Of a stretch of 64,000 nt of DNA, positions 56,917-64,000 are shown piece after piece. A model generated the notes under the pieces. That model was not told the DNA's origin. It searched no databases and worked only from the letters and a program-made list of their open reading frames with translations. Source of the DNA: Shewanella marisflavi (GTDB lineage: Bacteria > Pseudomonadota > Gammaproteobacteria > Enterobacterales > Shewanellaceae); assembly GCF_023283925.1 (NCBI RefSeq), contig NZ_JAKIKX010000003.1:415566-479565 (forward strand), read 5' to 3'. The stretch's first letter is position 1. Every line of letters starts with the position of its first letter. A program made the position numbers and the translations under genes.

Positions 56917-57888
56917 ATGACACAAGAGATTAATCTAAAAAGCGAGATCACAGCAACACAAACCGGGCAAAGATTAGACCAAACCCTGGCGGAGTTGTTC
57001 CCTGATTATTCCCGTACACGTATTAAAGAGTGGATACAGGCTGGTGCCGTCTACGTCGATGGTATGGTGCAAACTAAGCCTAGAGAAAAGGTTCTTGAAG
57101 GGCAGGAAATTGAGATTGAAGCCACCCTGCAGGAGGAAACCAAGGCTGAGGCGCAGGCAATCGATTTAGATATTGTCTACGAAGATGACCATATTTTGGT
57201 GATCAACAAGCAAGCTGGCTTGGTGGTGCACCCTGGTGCGGGTAATAGTGACGGTACCTTGATGAATGCTCTATTGCATCATTGCCCCGAAATTGACCTC
57301 GTGCCAAGGGCGGGTATTGTGCACCGTCTCGATAAAGACACCACAGGACTAATGGTGGTAGCCAAGACCGTCGAAGCGCAAACCCATCTGGTTGCCGCAC
57401 TGCAGGCTAGAGAGATCACCCGTGAGTATGAGGCCATCGTTTCGGGCACCATGACTGCCGGCGGTGTAGTGGATGAGCCTATCGCGCGTCACCCCACTAA
57501 ACGTACGCATATGGCGGTGCATCATAGTGGTCGTCCTTCGGTGACTCACTATCGCGTGGCGGAAAAGTTTCGTGCCCATACCCGACTGCGTCTGCGTCTG
57601 GAAACCGGCCGTACTCACCAGATCAGGGTGCATATGGCACATATTGGTCATATCTTGGTGGGCGATCCTGTCTATGGTGGCCGTCCGCGTCCGCCTAAGA
57701 AGGCGACGCCAGAGTTGACGGAAGTTCTGAATAACTTCAAACGTCAGGCATTGCATGCGGTGCGCCTAGAACTGGCTCACCCCTTCACCTGTGAAATCAT
57801 GAGCTGGCAGGCGCCTATCCCTGAGGATATGGTGGCGCTAACTCGTGCCCTGCGTGATGACAGCAAGGCTCATCCGGCAGAGTATTAA
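56917..57888 (+). CDS. rluD: 23S rRNA pseudouridine(1911/1915/1917) synthase RluD
   Basis: A 323-residue enzyme with an N-terminal S4 domain (QRLDQTLAELFPDYSRTRIKEWIQAGAVYVDG) and the catalytic HRLDKDTTGLMVVAK. It modifies helix 69 of 23S rRNA. Its TAA stop overlaps the pgeF start by one base (TAATG). Confidence 0.96.
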   Translation: MTQEINLKSEITATQTGQRLDQTLAELFPDYSRTRIKEWIQAGAVYVDGMVQTKPREKVLEGQEIEIEATLQEETKAEAQAIDLDIVYEDDHILVINKQAGLVVHPGAGNSDGTLMNALLHHCPEIDLVPRAGIVHRLDKDTTGLMVVAKTVEAQTHLVAALQAREITREYEAIVSGTMTAGGVVDEPIARHPTKRTHMAVHHSGRPSVTHYRVAEKFRAHTRLRLRLETGRTHQIRVHMAHIGHILVGDPVYGGRPRPPKKATPELTEVLNNFKRQALHAVRLELAHPFTCEIMSWQAPIPEDMVALTRALRDDSKAHPAEY

Positions 57889-58607
57889 TGATACCTGACG
57901 ATTGGTTCATTCCCCCCGGCGTAAAACTGGCCTTTAGCCAGCGCTCGGGTGGAGTGAGTCTTCCCCCCTTCGATAGCCTGAATCTTGGTGATCATGTTGG
58001 CGACGATCCTGAGTGCGTGCGGCTTAACCGGCTGCGTATCGCGCACTCTCTTGGCTTGTCCTCTGCTCCTGCCTGGCTTGAGCAGGTACATGGCACAGAG
58101 GTTATCGATCTCGACGTCGATGCCAATAGGGTTGCCGATGGCAGCTTGTGCCGCAGCGGCGAACATGTCTGTGTGGTGATGACGGCAGATTGCCTACCTG
58201 TGTTGATTTGCGATCGAGGTGCAACTCAGGTTGCGGCGGTGCATGCGGGTTGGCGTGGCCTGTGTCAGGGGATAGTCGAATCGGCTATCGCTCAGTTTGA
58301 CGCACCGGCCGATGAGTTACTAGTTTATCTTGGGCCCTGTATTGGTCCGGATGCATTTGAAGTGGGTGGTGAGGTTAGGGCGCAGTTTATGGTCCAGCAT
58401 GTCGATACGGCAGCCTTTTTTAAGGCAAATAAGGATAAGTATTTAGCGGATCTGCAAGGGATCGCCCGTTATCGCGCCGAGCGACTCGGCGTTGCTGCTG
58501 TTTATCAATTACCCCATTGTACCTATAGTTTGAGCGCCGATTATTTCTCCTATCGCCGCGACGGGAAAACCGGTCGTATGGCCTCGTTTATTTGGTTGGA
58601 AAAGTAG
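57888..58607 (+). CDS. pgeF: PgeF/YfiH, peptidoglycan-editing / multicopper-oxidoreductase-like (purine nucleoside phosphorylase) protein
   Basis: A 239-residue protein with the family motifs: PPGVKLAFSQRSGGVSLPPFDSLNLGDHVGDD, WLEQVHGTEV, MTADCLPVLI, AVHAGWRGL and YLGPCIGPDAFEVG. The Cys and His of these motifs bind zinc. E. coli YfiH removes L-Ser from wrongly made UDP-MurNAc, and homologues have purine nucleoside phosphorylase activity. It is coupled to rluD. Confidence 0.93.
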   Translation: MIPDDWFIPPGVKLAFSQRSGGVSLPPFDSLNLGDHVGDDPECVRLNRLRIAHSLGLSSAPAWLEQVHGTEVIDLDVDANRVADGSLCRSGEHVCVVMTADCLPVLICDRGATQVAAVHAGWRGLCQGIVESAIAQFDAPADELLVYLGPCIGPDAFEVGGEVRAQFMVQHVDTAAFFKANKDKYLADLQGIARYRAERLGVAAVYQLPHCTYSLSADYFSYRRDGKTGRMASFIWLEK

Positions 58608-58637
58608 CGTATTTTTTCACCAACTTTGCCCTTATTG

Positions 58638-58663
58638 CTTGAATCCTCCTAAAAAGCCCCCAT
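58638..58663 (+). promoter_or_regulatory. Heat-shock (sigma-32) promoter of clpB
   Basis: CTTGAA (58638-58643) and CCCCAT (58658-58663) separated by 14 bp match the sigma-32 consensus almost exactly. It lies 60 bp before the clpB start, as expected for a heat-shock chaperone. Confidence 0.88.
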
Positions 58664-58722
58664 CTATACTGTTAACAAAGCACTGAAGGTTTCCTTCATT
58701 CGTTAATTTTTTAGGAGGCTGT

Positions 58723-61296
58723 ATGCGACTCGATCGTATGACGAACAAATTCCAGATAGCAATCTCCGATGCTCAGTCATTAGCGTTGGGGCGTGACCAT
58801 CAGTTTATTGAGCCGATTCATTTGATGATGGCCCTGCTCAATCAGGATGGGGGCTCTATTCATCCACTTCTGACCCAGGCGGGGATCTCGGTAAGCACTT
58901 TGCGCTCGGCGCTGAGTCAGGAGCTTGAACGCCTGCCACAGGTTGAGGGAACCGGTGGTGATGTTCAGCTGTCTCAGGCGCTCATTCGCCTGCTGAATCT
59001 GTGTGACAAATTGGCGCAAAAGCGCAAAGACAAATATATCTCCAGCGAGCTGTTTGTGTTGGCGACCCTAGAGGGCGGCGACGCGCTGGCCCAGTGTTTG
59101 AAGAAATCTGGCGCCACCAAGGAGTTGCTTGAGAAGACCATTGAAGAGGTGCGTTTGGGTAAAAACATTGACGATCCTAACGCCGAAGATCAGCGTCAGG
59201 CGCTGAAAAAATTTACCATAGATCTGACCGAGCGCGCCGAGCAGGGCAAATTAGATCCTGTGATTGGCCGTGACGATGAGATCCGCCGAACCATTCAGGT
59301 GCTGCAACGCCGCAGCAAGAATAACCCTGTGCTTATAGGTGAGCCCGGTGTTGGTAAGACAGCCATCGTGGAAGGCTTGGCACAGCGTATCATCAATGGC
59401 GAGGTGCCCGAGGGTATTAAGAACAAGCGGGTACTGTCGCTTGACTTAGGTGCATTGGTGGCAGGTGCCAAGTATCGCGGTGAGTTTGAGGAGCGCCTCA
59501 AGGCGGTGCTCAACGAATTAGCGCAGGAAGAAGGGCAGGTGATCCTCTTTATCGACGAGTTGCATACTATGGTGGGCGCAGGTAAGAGTGACGGTGCCAT
59601 GGACGCGGGCAATATGCTTAAGCCTGCATTGGCCAGAGGCGATCTGCACTGTGTTGGCGCGACTACACTCGATGAGTATCGCCAATATATTGAGAAAGAC
59701 GCCGCGCTCGAGCGACGTTTTCAGAAGGTGCTGGTGGATGAGCCGAGTGTCGAAGACACCATCGCCATCTTACGCGGCCTGAAAGAGCGCTACGAGCTGC
59801 ACCATCATGTGGAGATCACTGATCCCGCGATTGTGGCGGCGGCCAGTATGTCTCATCGCTATGTCTCAGACCGGAAGTTGCCCGATAAGGCTATTGATCT
59901 AATCGATGAGGCGGCCTCCAGTATACGTATGCAGATAGATTCTAAGCCAGAGCCGCTGGACAGACTAGAGCGCCGCACCATTCAACTAAAGCTGGAGGAG
60001 CAAGCCCTGATCAAAGAGAGCGACGAGGCCAGTCAACGCCGTTTGAGTACTCTGCGTAGCGAGCTGGCTGAGGTCGAGGCCAAGGCCGCCGAACTTAATG
60101 AAGTTTGGCATACTGAGAAGGCTGCATTGGCGGGCACTCAGCATATTAAGGCAGATCTAGAGCAGGCGCGTATGGATCTTGAGGTGGCGAGGCGCGCAGG
60201 GGATCTGACCCGCATGTCTGAGCTGCAATATGGCCGTATTCCAGAGCTTGAGAAGCAATTGGACTTGGCCGCTCAGGCCGAGATGCAGGATATGACGCTG
60301 CTGCGTAACAAGGTCTCAGATGTGGAGATCGCCGAGGTGTTATCTAAGGCCACAGGTATTCCTGTGTCTAAGATGCTCGAAGGGGAAAGAGAGAAGCTCT
60401 TACACATGGAAGAGGCGTTGCATACACGGGTGATAGGGCAAAATGAGGCTGTAGATGCGGTGGCTAATGCGATTCGACGTAGCCGAGCGGGTCTTGCCGA
60501 CCCTAATCGTCCAATTGGTTCGTTTCTCTTCCTCGGCCCTACGGGGGTGGGTAAGACTGAGCTATGTAAATCGCTGGCGAAGTTTCTGTTTGATACCGAA
60601 GCGGCCATGGTACGTATCGACATGTCCGAATTTATGGAGAAGCATTCGGTGTCACGTCTGGTCGGTGCGCCTCCAGGCTATGTTGGCTATGAAGAGGGTG
60701 GTTATCTGACCGAAGCGGTAAGACGTAAGCCTTACTCGGTGATCCTGCTCGATGAGGTGGAAAAGGCACATCCCGATGTGTTCAACATTCTGCTGCAGGT
60801 GCTGGATGATGGTCGTTTAACCGATGGTCAAGGACGTACGGTCGATTTTCGCAATACCGTAGTGATTATGACCTCTAACTTAGGTTCGGATGTGATCCAA
60901 GAGCGTTTTGGTATCGCGACTTACGCCGAGATGAAAGCCGAGGTGATGAATGTGGTCACCCATAGCTTCAGGCCTGAGTTCTTAAACCGTATCGACGAGA
61001 GTGTTGTGTTCCATCCATTGGAGTCAGAACATATTGCTCATATCGCTCAGATACAGATAGATAGCCTGAAAGCTAGACTGGCAGAGAAAGATTTTGAGCT
61101 CGAGGTGAGTGAAGCTGCTTTAGCCTTAATCGCCCAGGCCGGATTTGACCCTGTTTATGGTGCGCGTCCGCTAAAACGTGCCCTGCAGCAAGAGGTCGAA
61201 AATCCGTTGGCGCAAAAACTGCTCAGTGGTCAGTTGCTCCCGGGCACACCTATTAAGGTGGACGCCGCTGGTGGTGAGTTATCCTTCCATCAGTAA
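58723..61296 (+). CDS. clpB: ATP-dependent disaggregase ClpB
   Basis: An 857-residue chaperone, the same length as E. coli ClpB. It has an N-terminal Clp-N domain ([18 protein letters not shown]), a first AAA+ module with GEPGVGKT, a coiled-coil middle domain (about 400-530), and a second AAA+ module with GPTGVGKT. It lacks the ClpP-binding loop, as expected of the ClpB class. It works with DnaK to dissolve aggregates. A sigma-32 promoter lies upstream. Confidence 0.98.
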   Translation: MRLDRMTNKFQIAISDAQSLALGRDHQFIEPIHLMMALLNQDGGSIHPLLTQAGISVSTLRSALSQELERLPQVEGTGGDVQLSQALIRLLNLCDKLAQKRKDKYISSELFVLATLEGGDALAQCLKKSGATKELLEKTIEEVRLGKNIDDPNAEDQRQALKKFTIDLTERAEQGKLDPVIGRDDEIRRTIQVLQRRSKNNPVLIGEPGVGKTAIVEGLAQRIINGEVPEGIKNKRVLSLDLGALVAGAKYRGEFEERLKAVLNELAQEEGQVILFIDELHTMVGAGKSDGAMDAGNMLKPALARGDLHCVGATTLDEYRQYIEKDAALERRFQKVLVDEPSVEDTIAILRGLKERYELHHHVEITDPAIVAAASMSHRYVSDRKLPDKAIDLIDEAASSIRMQIDSKPEPLDRLERRTIQLKLEEQALIKESDEASQRRLSTLRSELAEVEAKAAELNEVWHTEKAALAGTQHIKADLEQARMDLEVARRAGDLTRMSELQYGRIPELEKQLDLAAQAEMQDMTLLRNKVSDVEIAEVLSKATGIPVSKMLEGEREKLLHMEEALHTRVIGQNEAVDAVANAIRRSRAGLADPNRPIGSFLFLGPTGVGKTELCKSLAKFLFDTEAAMVRIDMSEFMEKHSVSRLVGAPPGYVGYEEGGYLTEAVRRKPYSVILLDEVEKAHPDVFNILLQVLDDGRLTDGQGRTVDFRNTVVIMTSNLGSDVIQERFGIATYAEMKAEVMNVVTHSFRPEFLNRIDESVVFHPLESEHIAHIAQIQIDSLKARLAEKDFELEVSEAALALIAQAGFDPVYGARPLKRALQQEVENPLAQKLLSGQLLPGTPIKVDAAGGELSFHQ

Positions 61297-61310
61297 GCAA
61301 TGAGTCTCGA

Positions 61311-61342
61311 AAAAAAGCCCAAACTTAGGTTTGGGCTTTTTT
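61311..61342 (+). terminator. Rho-independent terminator
   Basis: Palindrome AAAAGCCCAAAC-TTAG-GTTTGGGCTTTT with A/T flanks, after clpB. Confidence 0.92.
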
Positions 61343-61440
61343 ATATCTGAGCCAGCTTTTGCATTTGTTCATTATTTGCACTAATTTGCAAGGGGTAGAT
61401 ATCTTCTCATTTGAGTTTTTATGCCGTGAAGGAGTAATGG

Positions 61441-61758
61441 ATGAAAACAAGGTTAGCAATAGTGGCATCAATGGCCGTTTTGACGGCGGCGTGCAGCTCA
61501 GCACCAGAGCAGAGGAGCGACCCATCCTACATTGAGGTGGGCAACGTGGAATATGACAGCCTCTATCATTATGGCTATAACACGGGGTGCCGTAGCGCAG
61601 GCTATCTTAAGAGAAACCCTGGAGCCGACACCCTTGATGAGATGAAAGATAAGGTATTGGATGGCTTGTCTGAATTTGATAAAGGTTGGGATGCTGGTAC
61701 CCAGGCATGTCAAGACGGGGTCAGTCGCTCTATGTATAAGGTAAAAGGTAATTCGTGA
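61441..61758 (+). CDS. Small lipoprotein of unknown function
   Basis: A 105-residue lipoprotein with lipobox LTAAC (Cys 18). The mature part (VEYDSLYHYGYNTGCRSAGYLKRNP) has conserved-looking Cys and Tyr/Gly. I do not recognise the family. GAAGGAGTAATGG gives a strong ribosome binding site. Confidence 0.72.
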   Translation: MKTRLAIVASMAVLTAACSSAPEQRSDPSYIEVGNVEYDSLYHYGYNTGCRSAGYLKRNPGADTLDEMKDKVLDGLSEFDKGWDAGTQACQDGVSRSMYKVKGNS

Positions 61759-61827
61759 CTGGCTAATGCCTTTGAAGTTAAGGCGACAATCGGCCCTGGG
61801 CCGACTGTCGCTGATAGCATCGATTGG

Positions 61828-62274
61828 CTATTTGTTGCAGAAAAGCTTAATGCGCTGTTTCTGCGCAGCTATCTCTGATTGTCTATCTTCTTCTGTCATA
61901 CGCACCATTTCACCATCTTTCTCATTCTTACGTGTCAGACGCGTATGAGTCTCCAGCACCTTCAATTGGTGCTGGGCATTTTCACAGATTGCCTTAGCCT
62001 GGGCTTTGTCTTTTTCGGTTATCGCTTCGGCGGCTAATGCGGCTTCACTCTTTTGTTCTTCCTGTCTCTCTGTAACCTTAGGGGCAGTAAAGCCTACCTT
62101 TTGTTGTTCGATATCTTCGCTATAGAGCTTTTCTGTCGTAATTTCAGGTGGTTTTTCCTGGCTATAGTGAGTGACACCATTCTCATCGACCCACTTATAG
62201 ATAGTGGTTGCAAATGCAGGGGCACAAAGTAGAAGGCCTAATAGTGCGCTGACATAAAATTTTCCGGTCATCAT
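61828..62274 (-). CDS. DUF4124 exported protein
   Basis: About 148 residues. The chosen ATG at 62274 follows GGATACT. The long upstream frame gives no sensible N-terminus. The signal peptide (VSALLGLLLCAPAFA) is followed by the DUF4124 domain (TTIYKWVDENGVTHYSQEKPP), then a charged coiled-coil-like C-terminal half (QEEQKSEAALAAEAITEKDKAQAKAICENAQ). Function unknown. Confidence 0.78.
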   Translation of the reverse strand: MMTGKFYVSALLGLLLCAPAFATTIYKWVDENGVTHYSQEKPPEITTEKLYSEDIEQQKVGFTAPKVTERQEEQKSEAALAAEAITEKDKAQAKAICENAQHQLKVLETHTRLTRKNEKDGEMVRMTEEDRQSEIAAQKQRIKLFCNK

Positions 62275-62403
62275 AGTATCCATATCAGTGTTGGCATCGA
62301 GCTTGGCTGCTTTTATCTGCCAACAATTAGAGGTCCGTATAAAAAGTGAGCTTAAATCTGTGTTATCTTTTAATTTTATTAAGATAACCTCGCTCCTTAG
62401 TAT

Positions 62404-63237
62404 ATGCAAAATTTAAACAAAGAGACGGTTAAGAACCGCGGTATCTACCTTTTACCTAATCTGTTTACTACGGCTGGATTGTTTTCCGGGTTTTACGCAG
62501 TGATAGCGTCAATGAATGGCCAGTTTGAATCGGCGGCGATTGCTATCTTTGTTGCCATGCTTTTCGATGGCATTGATGGTCGTGTGGCTAGGATGACCAA
62601 TACCCAGAGTGCATTTGGTGCCGAATACGACAGCATGGCTGATATGGTCTCCTTTGGTGTCGCGCCGGCATTAATTGCCTACAACTGGGCCTTGGCCGAT
62701 CTCGGTAAAATAGGTTGGTTGGCAGCTTTTATCTATTGCGCAGGCGCGGCATTGCGACTCGCCCGTTTTAATACTCAGGTAGGCGTTGCCGATAAACGTT
62801 ACTTTCAGGGCTTAGCCAGTCCGGCAGCTGCGGCAATTATCGCAGGGGCGATATGGACGGGAACCTATTATGAAATTAGTGGCAACAAAGTGAGTTTTCT
62901 TGTGGTTGTGATGACCATGTGCGCCGGCTTATTGATGGTGAGTAATTTTCGCTACTATTCATTTAAAGACTATGACTGGCGTAGCCGGGTGAACTTTGTC
63001 GTTATACTCGCGCTTGTCGGCCTGTTTGTCTTGGTGTCAGTGCAGCCTGCAACCATTCTCTTTATCGCCTTTAGTCTTTATGCGCTTTCTGGCCCCGTCT
63101 ATACAATACGTAAGGTGAAAAAACTCAAAGTTAGCCATGTCGTGGGGGATGAGAATGACTCTGAATTTGAGAATGCCCCTGAATTGGTGAGCAAAGAGCC
63201 GCAAGTTAAGGCTTCAGACAAGACCGAACCGCAATGA
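62404..63237 (+). CDS. pssA: CDP-diacylglycerol-serine O-phosphatidyltransferase, CDP-alcohol phosphotransferase type
   Basis: A 277-residue membrane enzyme with the CDP-alcohol phosphatidyltransferase motif DG-x2-AR-x8-G-x3-D-x3-D, seen as FDGIDGRVARMTN with FGAEYDSMADMVSFG. It has about 7 membrane helices and makes phosphatidylserine. It is not homologous to the PLD-superfamily PssA of E. coli. The C-terminal tail is charged. The start is close to the divergent DUF4124 gene. The ribosome binding site is weak. Confidence 0.9.
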   Translation: MQNLNKETVKNRGIYLLPNLFTTAGLFSGFYAVIASMNGQFESAAIAIFVAMLFDGIDGRVARMTNTQSAFGAEYDSMADMVSFGVAPALIAYNWALADLGKIGWLAAFIYCAGAALRLARFNTQVGVADKRYFQGLASPAAAAIIAGAIWTGTYYEISGNKVSFLVVVMTMCAGLLMVSNFRYYSFKDYDWRSRVNFVVILALVGLFVLVSVQPATILFIAFSLYALSGPVYTIRKVKKLKVSHVVGDENDSEFENAPELVSKEPQVKASDKTEPQ

Positions 63238-63392
63238 ATGCAGACCCTAATTAAAATCCCCCAATATTTGGATTAAGATTTTTGGCAGAGTGAACTATTA
63301 TGTGCCAAACTTATTTTCCGCTTCTGAAGTGACAAGGTATGACAACAGGCTTTTTGTTGGTCACTTGTTGCTTGCGGGTTGGCTTTGTGTAT

Positions 63393-63410
63393 GAGGTTTC
63401 GCGAAACCTC
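63393..63410 (+). terminator. Perfect 18-nt palindrome, possible terminator or site downstream of pssA
   Basis: GAGGTTTCG/CGAAACCTC (63393-63410), followed by TTGGGTTTTGG. The T tract is broken, so termination is uncertain. Confidence 0.4.
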
Positions 63411-63461
63411 TTGGGTTTTGGTTGAATTTTAACCGCTCAAATCTTTTCGACAAAAAAGCCC

Positions 63462-63489
63462 TTGCGTAAAAGTTTATGCTCCCTATAAT
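63462..63489 (+). promoter_or_regulatory. rrn promoter 1
   Basis: TTGCGT (63462-63467), 16-bp spacer, TATAAT (63484-63489), then a GC-rich discriminator GCGCTCCC, typical of growth-rate-controlled rRNA promoters. Confidence 0.8.
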
Positions 63490-63642
63490 GCGCTCCCACT
63501 GACACGGCAAACGGCGCTGCTTAGCAAAGTAAGTAAGCATGTAGGTTGAGTCAGGGTGGTAAGCGCCTTCGGGTTTTTAAGCCGTTAGTTACACTGCGAA
63601 AGCACAGTAATTAACCACTGAAAAAACTTTTGAAAAAAGCGC

Positions 63643-63670
63643 TTGACGCCGACAGGGAGAAGCGTAGAAT
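63643..63670 (+). promoter_or_regulatory. rrn promoter 2
   Basis: TTGACG (63643-63648), 16-bp spacer, TAGAAT (63665-63670), followed by ACGCAGCCC. Confidence 0.78.
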
Positions 63671-63708
63671 ACGCAGCCCTAGCCCGCTGGACTCCAGTAT
63701 GAGGCGAA

Positions 63709-63720
63709 CGTTCTTTAACA
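63709..63720 (+). promoter_or_regulatory. boxA antitermination element
   Basis: CGTTCTTTAACA resembles the boxA consensus TGCTCTTTAACA. It lies between the second promoter and the 16S gene, where rRNA antitermination complexes load. Confidence 0.75.
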
Positions 63721-63897
63721 AGATGAAACAAGAAATCTGTGTGGACATTCACAGGTGTTGAGTTAATCGAAAACGATTTATATCTCAATGCAACGATGAA
63801 TGTTCATAGCAATATGTACAAACATTTAGATGATTCTTCCGAGTCGTTTAAATGAATCAGAATTCATTGAGCCGAAGCTTAGGCTTCAACAAAACTT

Positions 63898-64000
63898 TAA
63901 TTGAAGAGTTTGATCATGGCTCAGATTGAACGCTGGCGGCAGGCCTAACACATGCAAGTCGAGCGGTAACAGGAAGAAAGCTTGCTTTCTTTGCTGACGA
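63898..64000 (+). rRNA. rrs: 16S rRNA, 5' part (runs off window)
   Basis: Begins at the position aligned to E. coli base 1, with the universal start ATTGAAGAGTTTGATCATGG at 63900 and GAACGCTGGCGGCAGGCC after it. The V1 helix (GGAAGAAAGC-TTGC-TTTCTTTGCT) is Shewanella-like. Only 103 nt are present. Confidence 0.97.

Noticed and set aside
61441..61758. rRNA-linked prophage or mobile-element cargo
   Set aside because: No integrase, repeats or composition shift is seen. It is an ordinary lipoprotein gene.
1..64000. CRISPR arrays, insertion sequences, integrons
   Set aside because: No regular spacer repeats, transposase frames or terminal inverted repeats were found on reading both strands.

Overview
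The window reads as chromosomal DNA of a marine gammaproteobacterium, almost certainly a Shewanella. The signs are a shewasin-type pepsin homologue, a very small multihaem cytochrome c, a secreted subtilase with a GlyGly-CTERM tail, many c-di-GMP and chemotaxis genes, and a 16S rRNA 5' end (first 103 nt) with a Shewanella-like V1 region. There is no insertion sequence, prophage, integrase or CRISPR array. The window is core and near-core chromosome with some lineage-specific genes.

Layout. 1-3.4 kb: a pepsin-like aspartic protease (cut by the window edge) and a BlaI/M56-TonB sensor-repressor pair with a double operator. 3.4-5.6 kb: a secreted protein of unknown function and a secreted amidohydrolase. 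5.6-8 kb: a MetJ operator, a cobalamin riboswitch and a TonB-dependent receptor, forming a B12 uptake unit. 8-10 kb: an SGNH esterase, an HDOD protein and a small membrane protein. 10-13.4 kb: divergent metR and metE with MetR and MetJ sites. 13.5-19.6 kb: a Sel1-repeat protein and a CDGSH/glutamate-synthase-type FMN protein, divergent from a Tat-subunit/GMC-flavoprotein/dodecin cluster. 19.6-25.8 kb: queG, a periplasmic solute-binding protein, a TPR-GGDEF cyclase, a protein of unknown function, rsuA and an acetyltransferase. 26-31.5 kb: an M13 peptidase lipoprotein, an exported RelA/SpoT-fold protein, a SUKH protein, a small HTH-like protein, a membrane protein and a GST. 31.5-40.3 kb: a large TonB receptor, a PH-domain protein, an Nramp-like transporter lacking the canonical metal motif, a serine beta-lactamase-like hydrolase, yehS, maeA and a three-haem cytochrome. 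40.4-50 kb: a 1655-residue subtilase, a LysR regulator, an ECF sigma/membrane protein/DUF4097 operon and an ornithine-cyclodeaminase-family enzyme. 50-55.5 kb: two chemoreceptors and a CHASE4-GGDEF protein. 55.6-64 kb: tRNA-Phe, bamD, rluD, pgeF, clpB, a lipoprotein, a DUF4124 protein, pssA and the start of an rRNA operon. This last order resembles the E. coli neighbourhood of rrnG.

How the parts work together. Methionine and B12 are linked: the B12-independent methionine synthase and the putative B12 receptor carry MetJ-type operators placed identically against their -10 elements, and the receptor also has a B12 riboswitch. The BlaI/M56-TonB pair looks like a self-contained envelope-signal switch. 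The sigma/anti-sigma-like/DUF4097 operon looks like a second envelope-response module. The GMC/Tat/dodecin cluster looks like an exported flavin dehydrogenase with a flavin-storage protein beside it.

All calls come from reading sequence and motifs. No database search was run.
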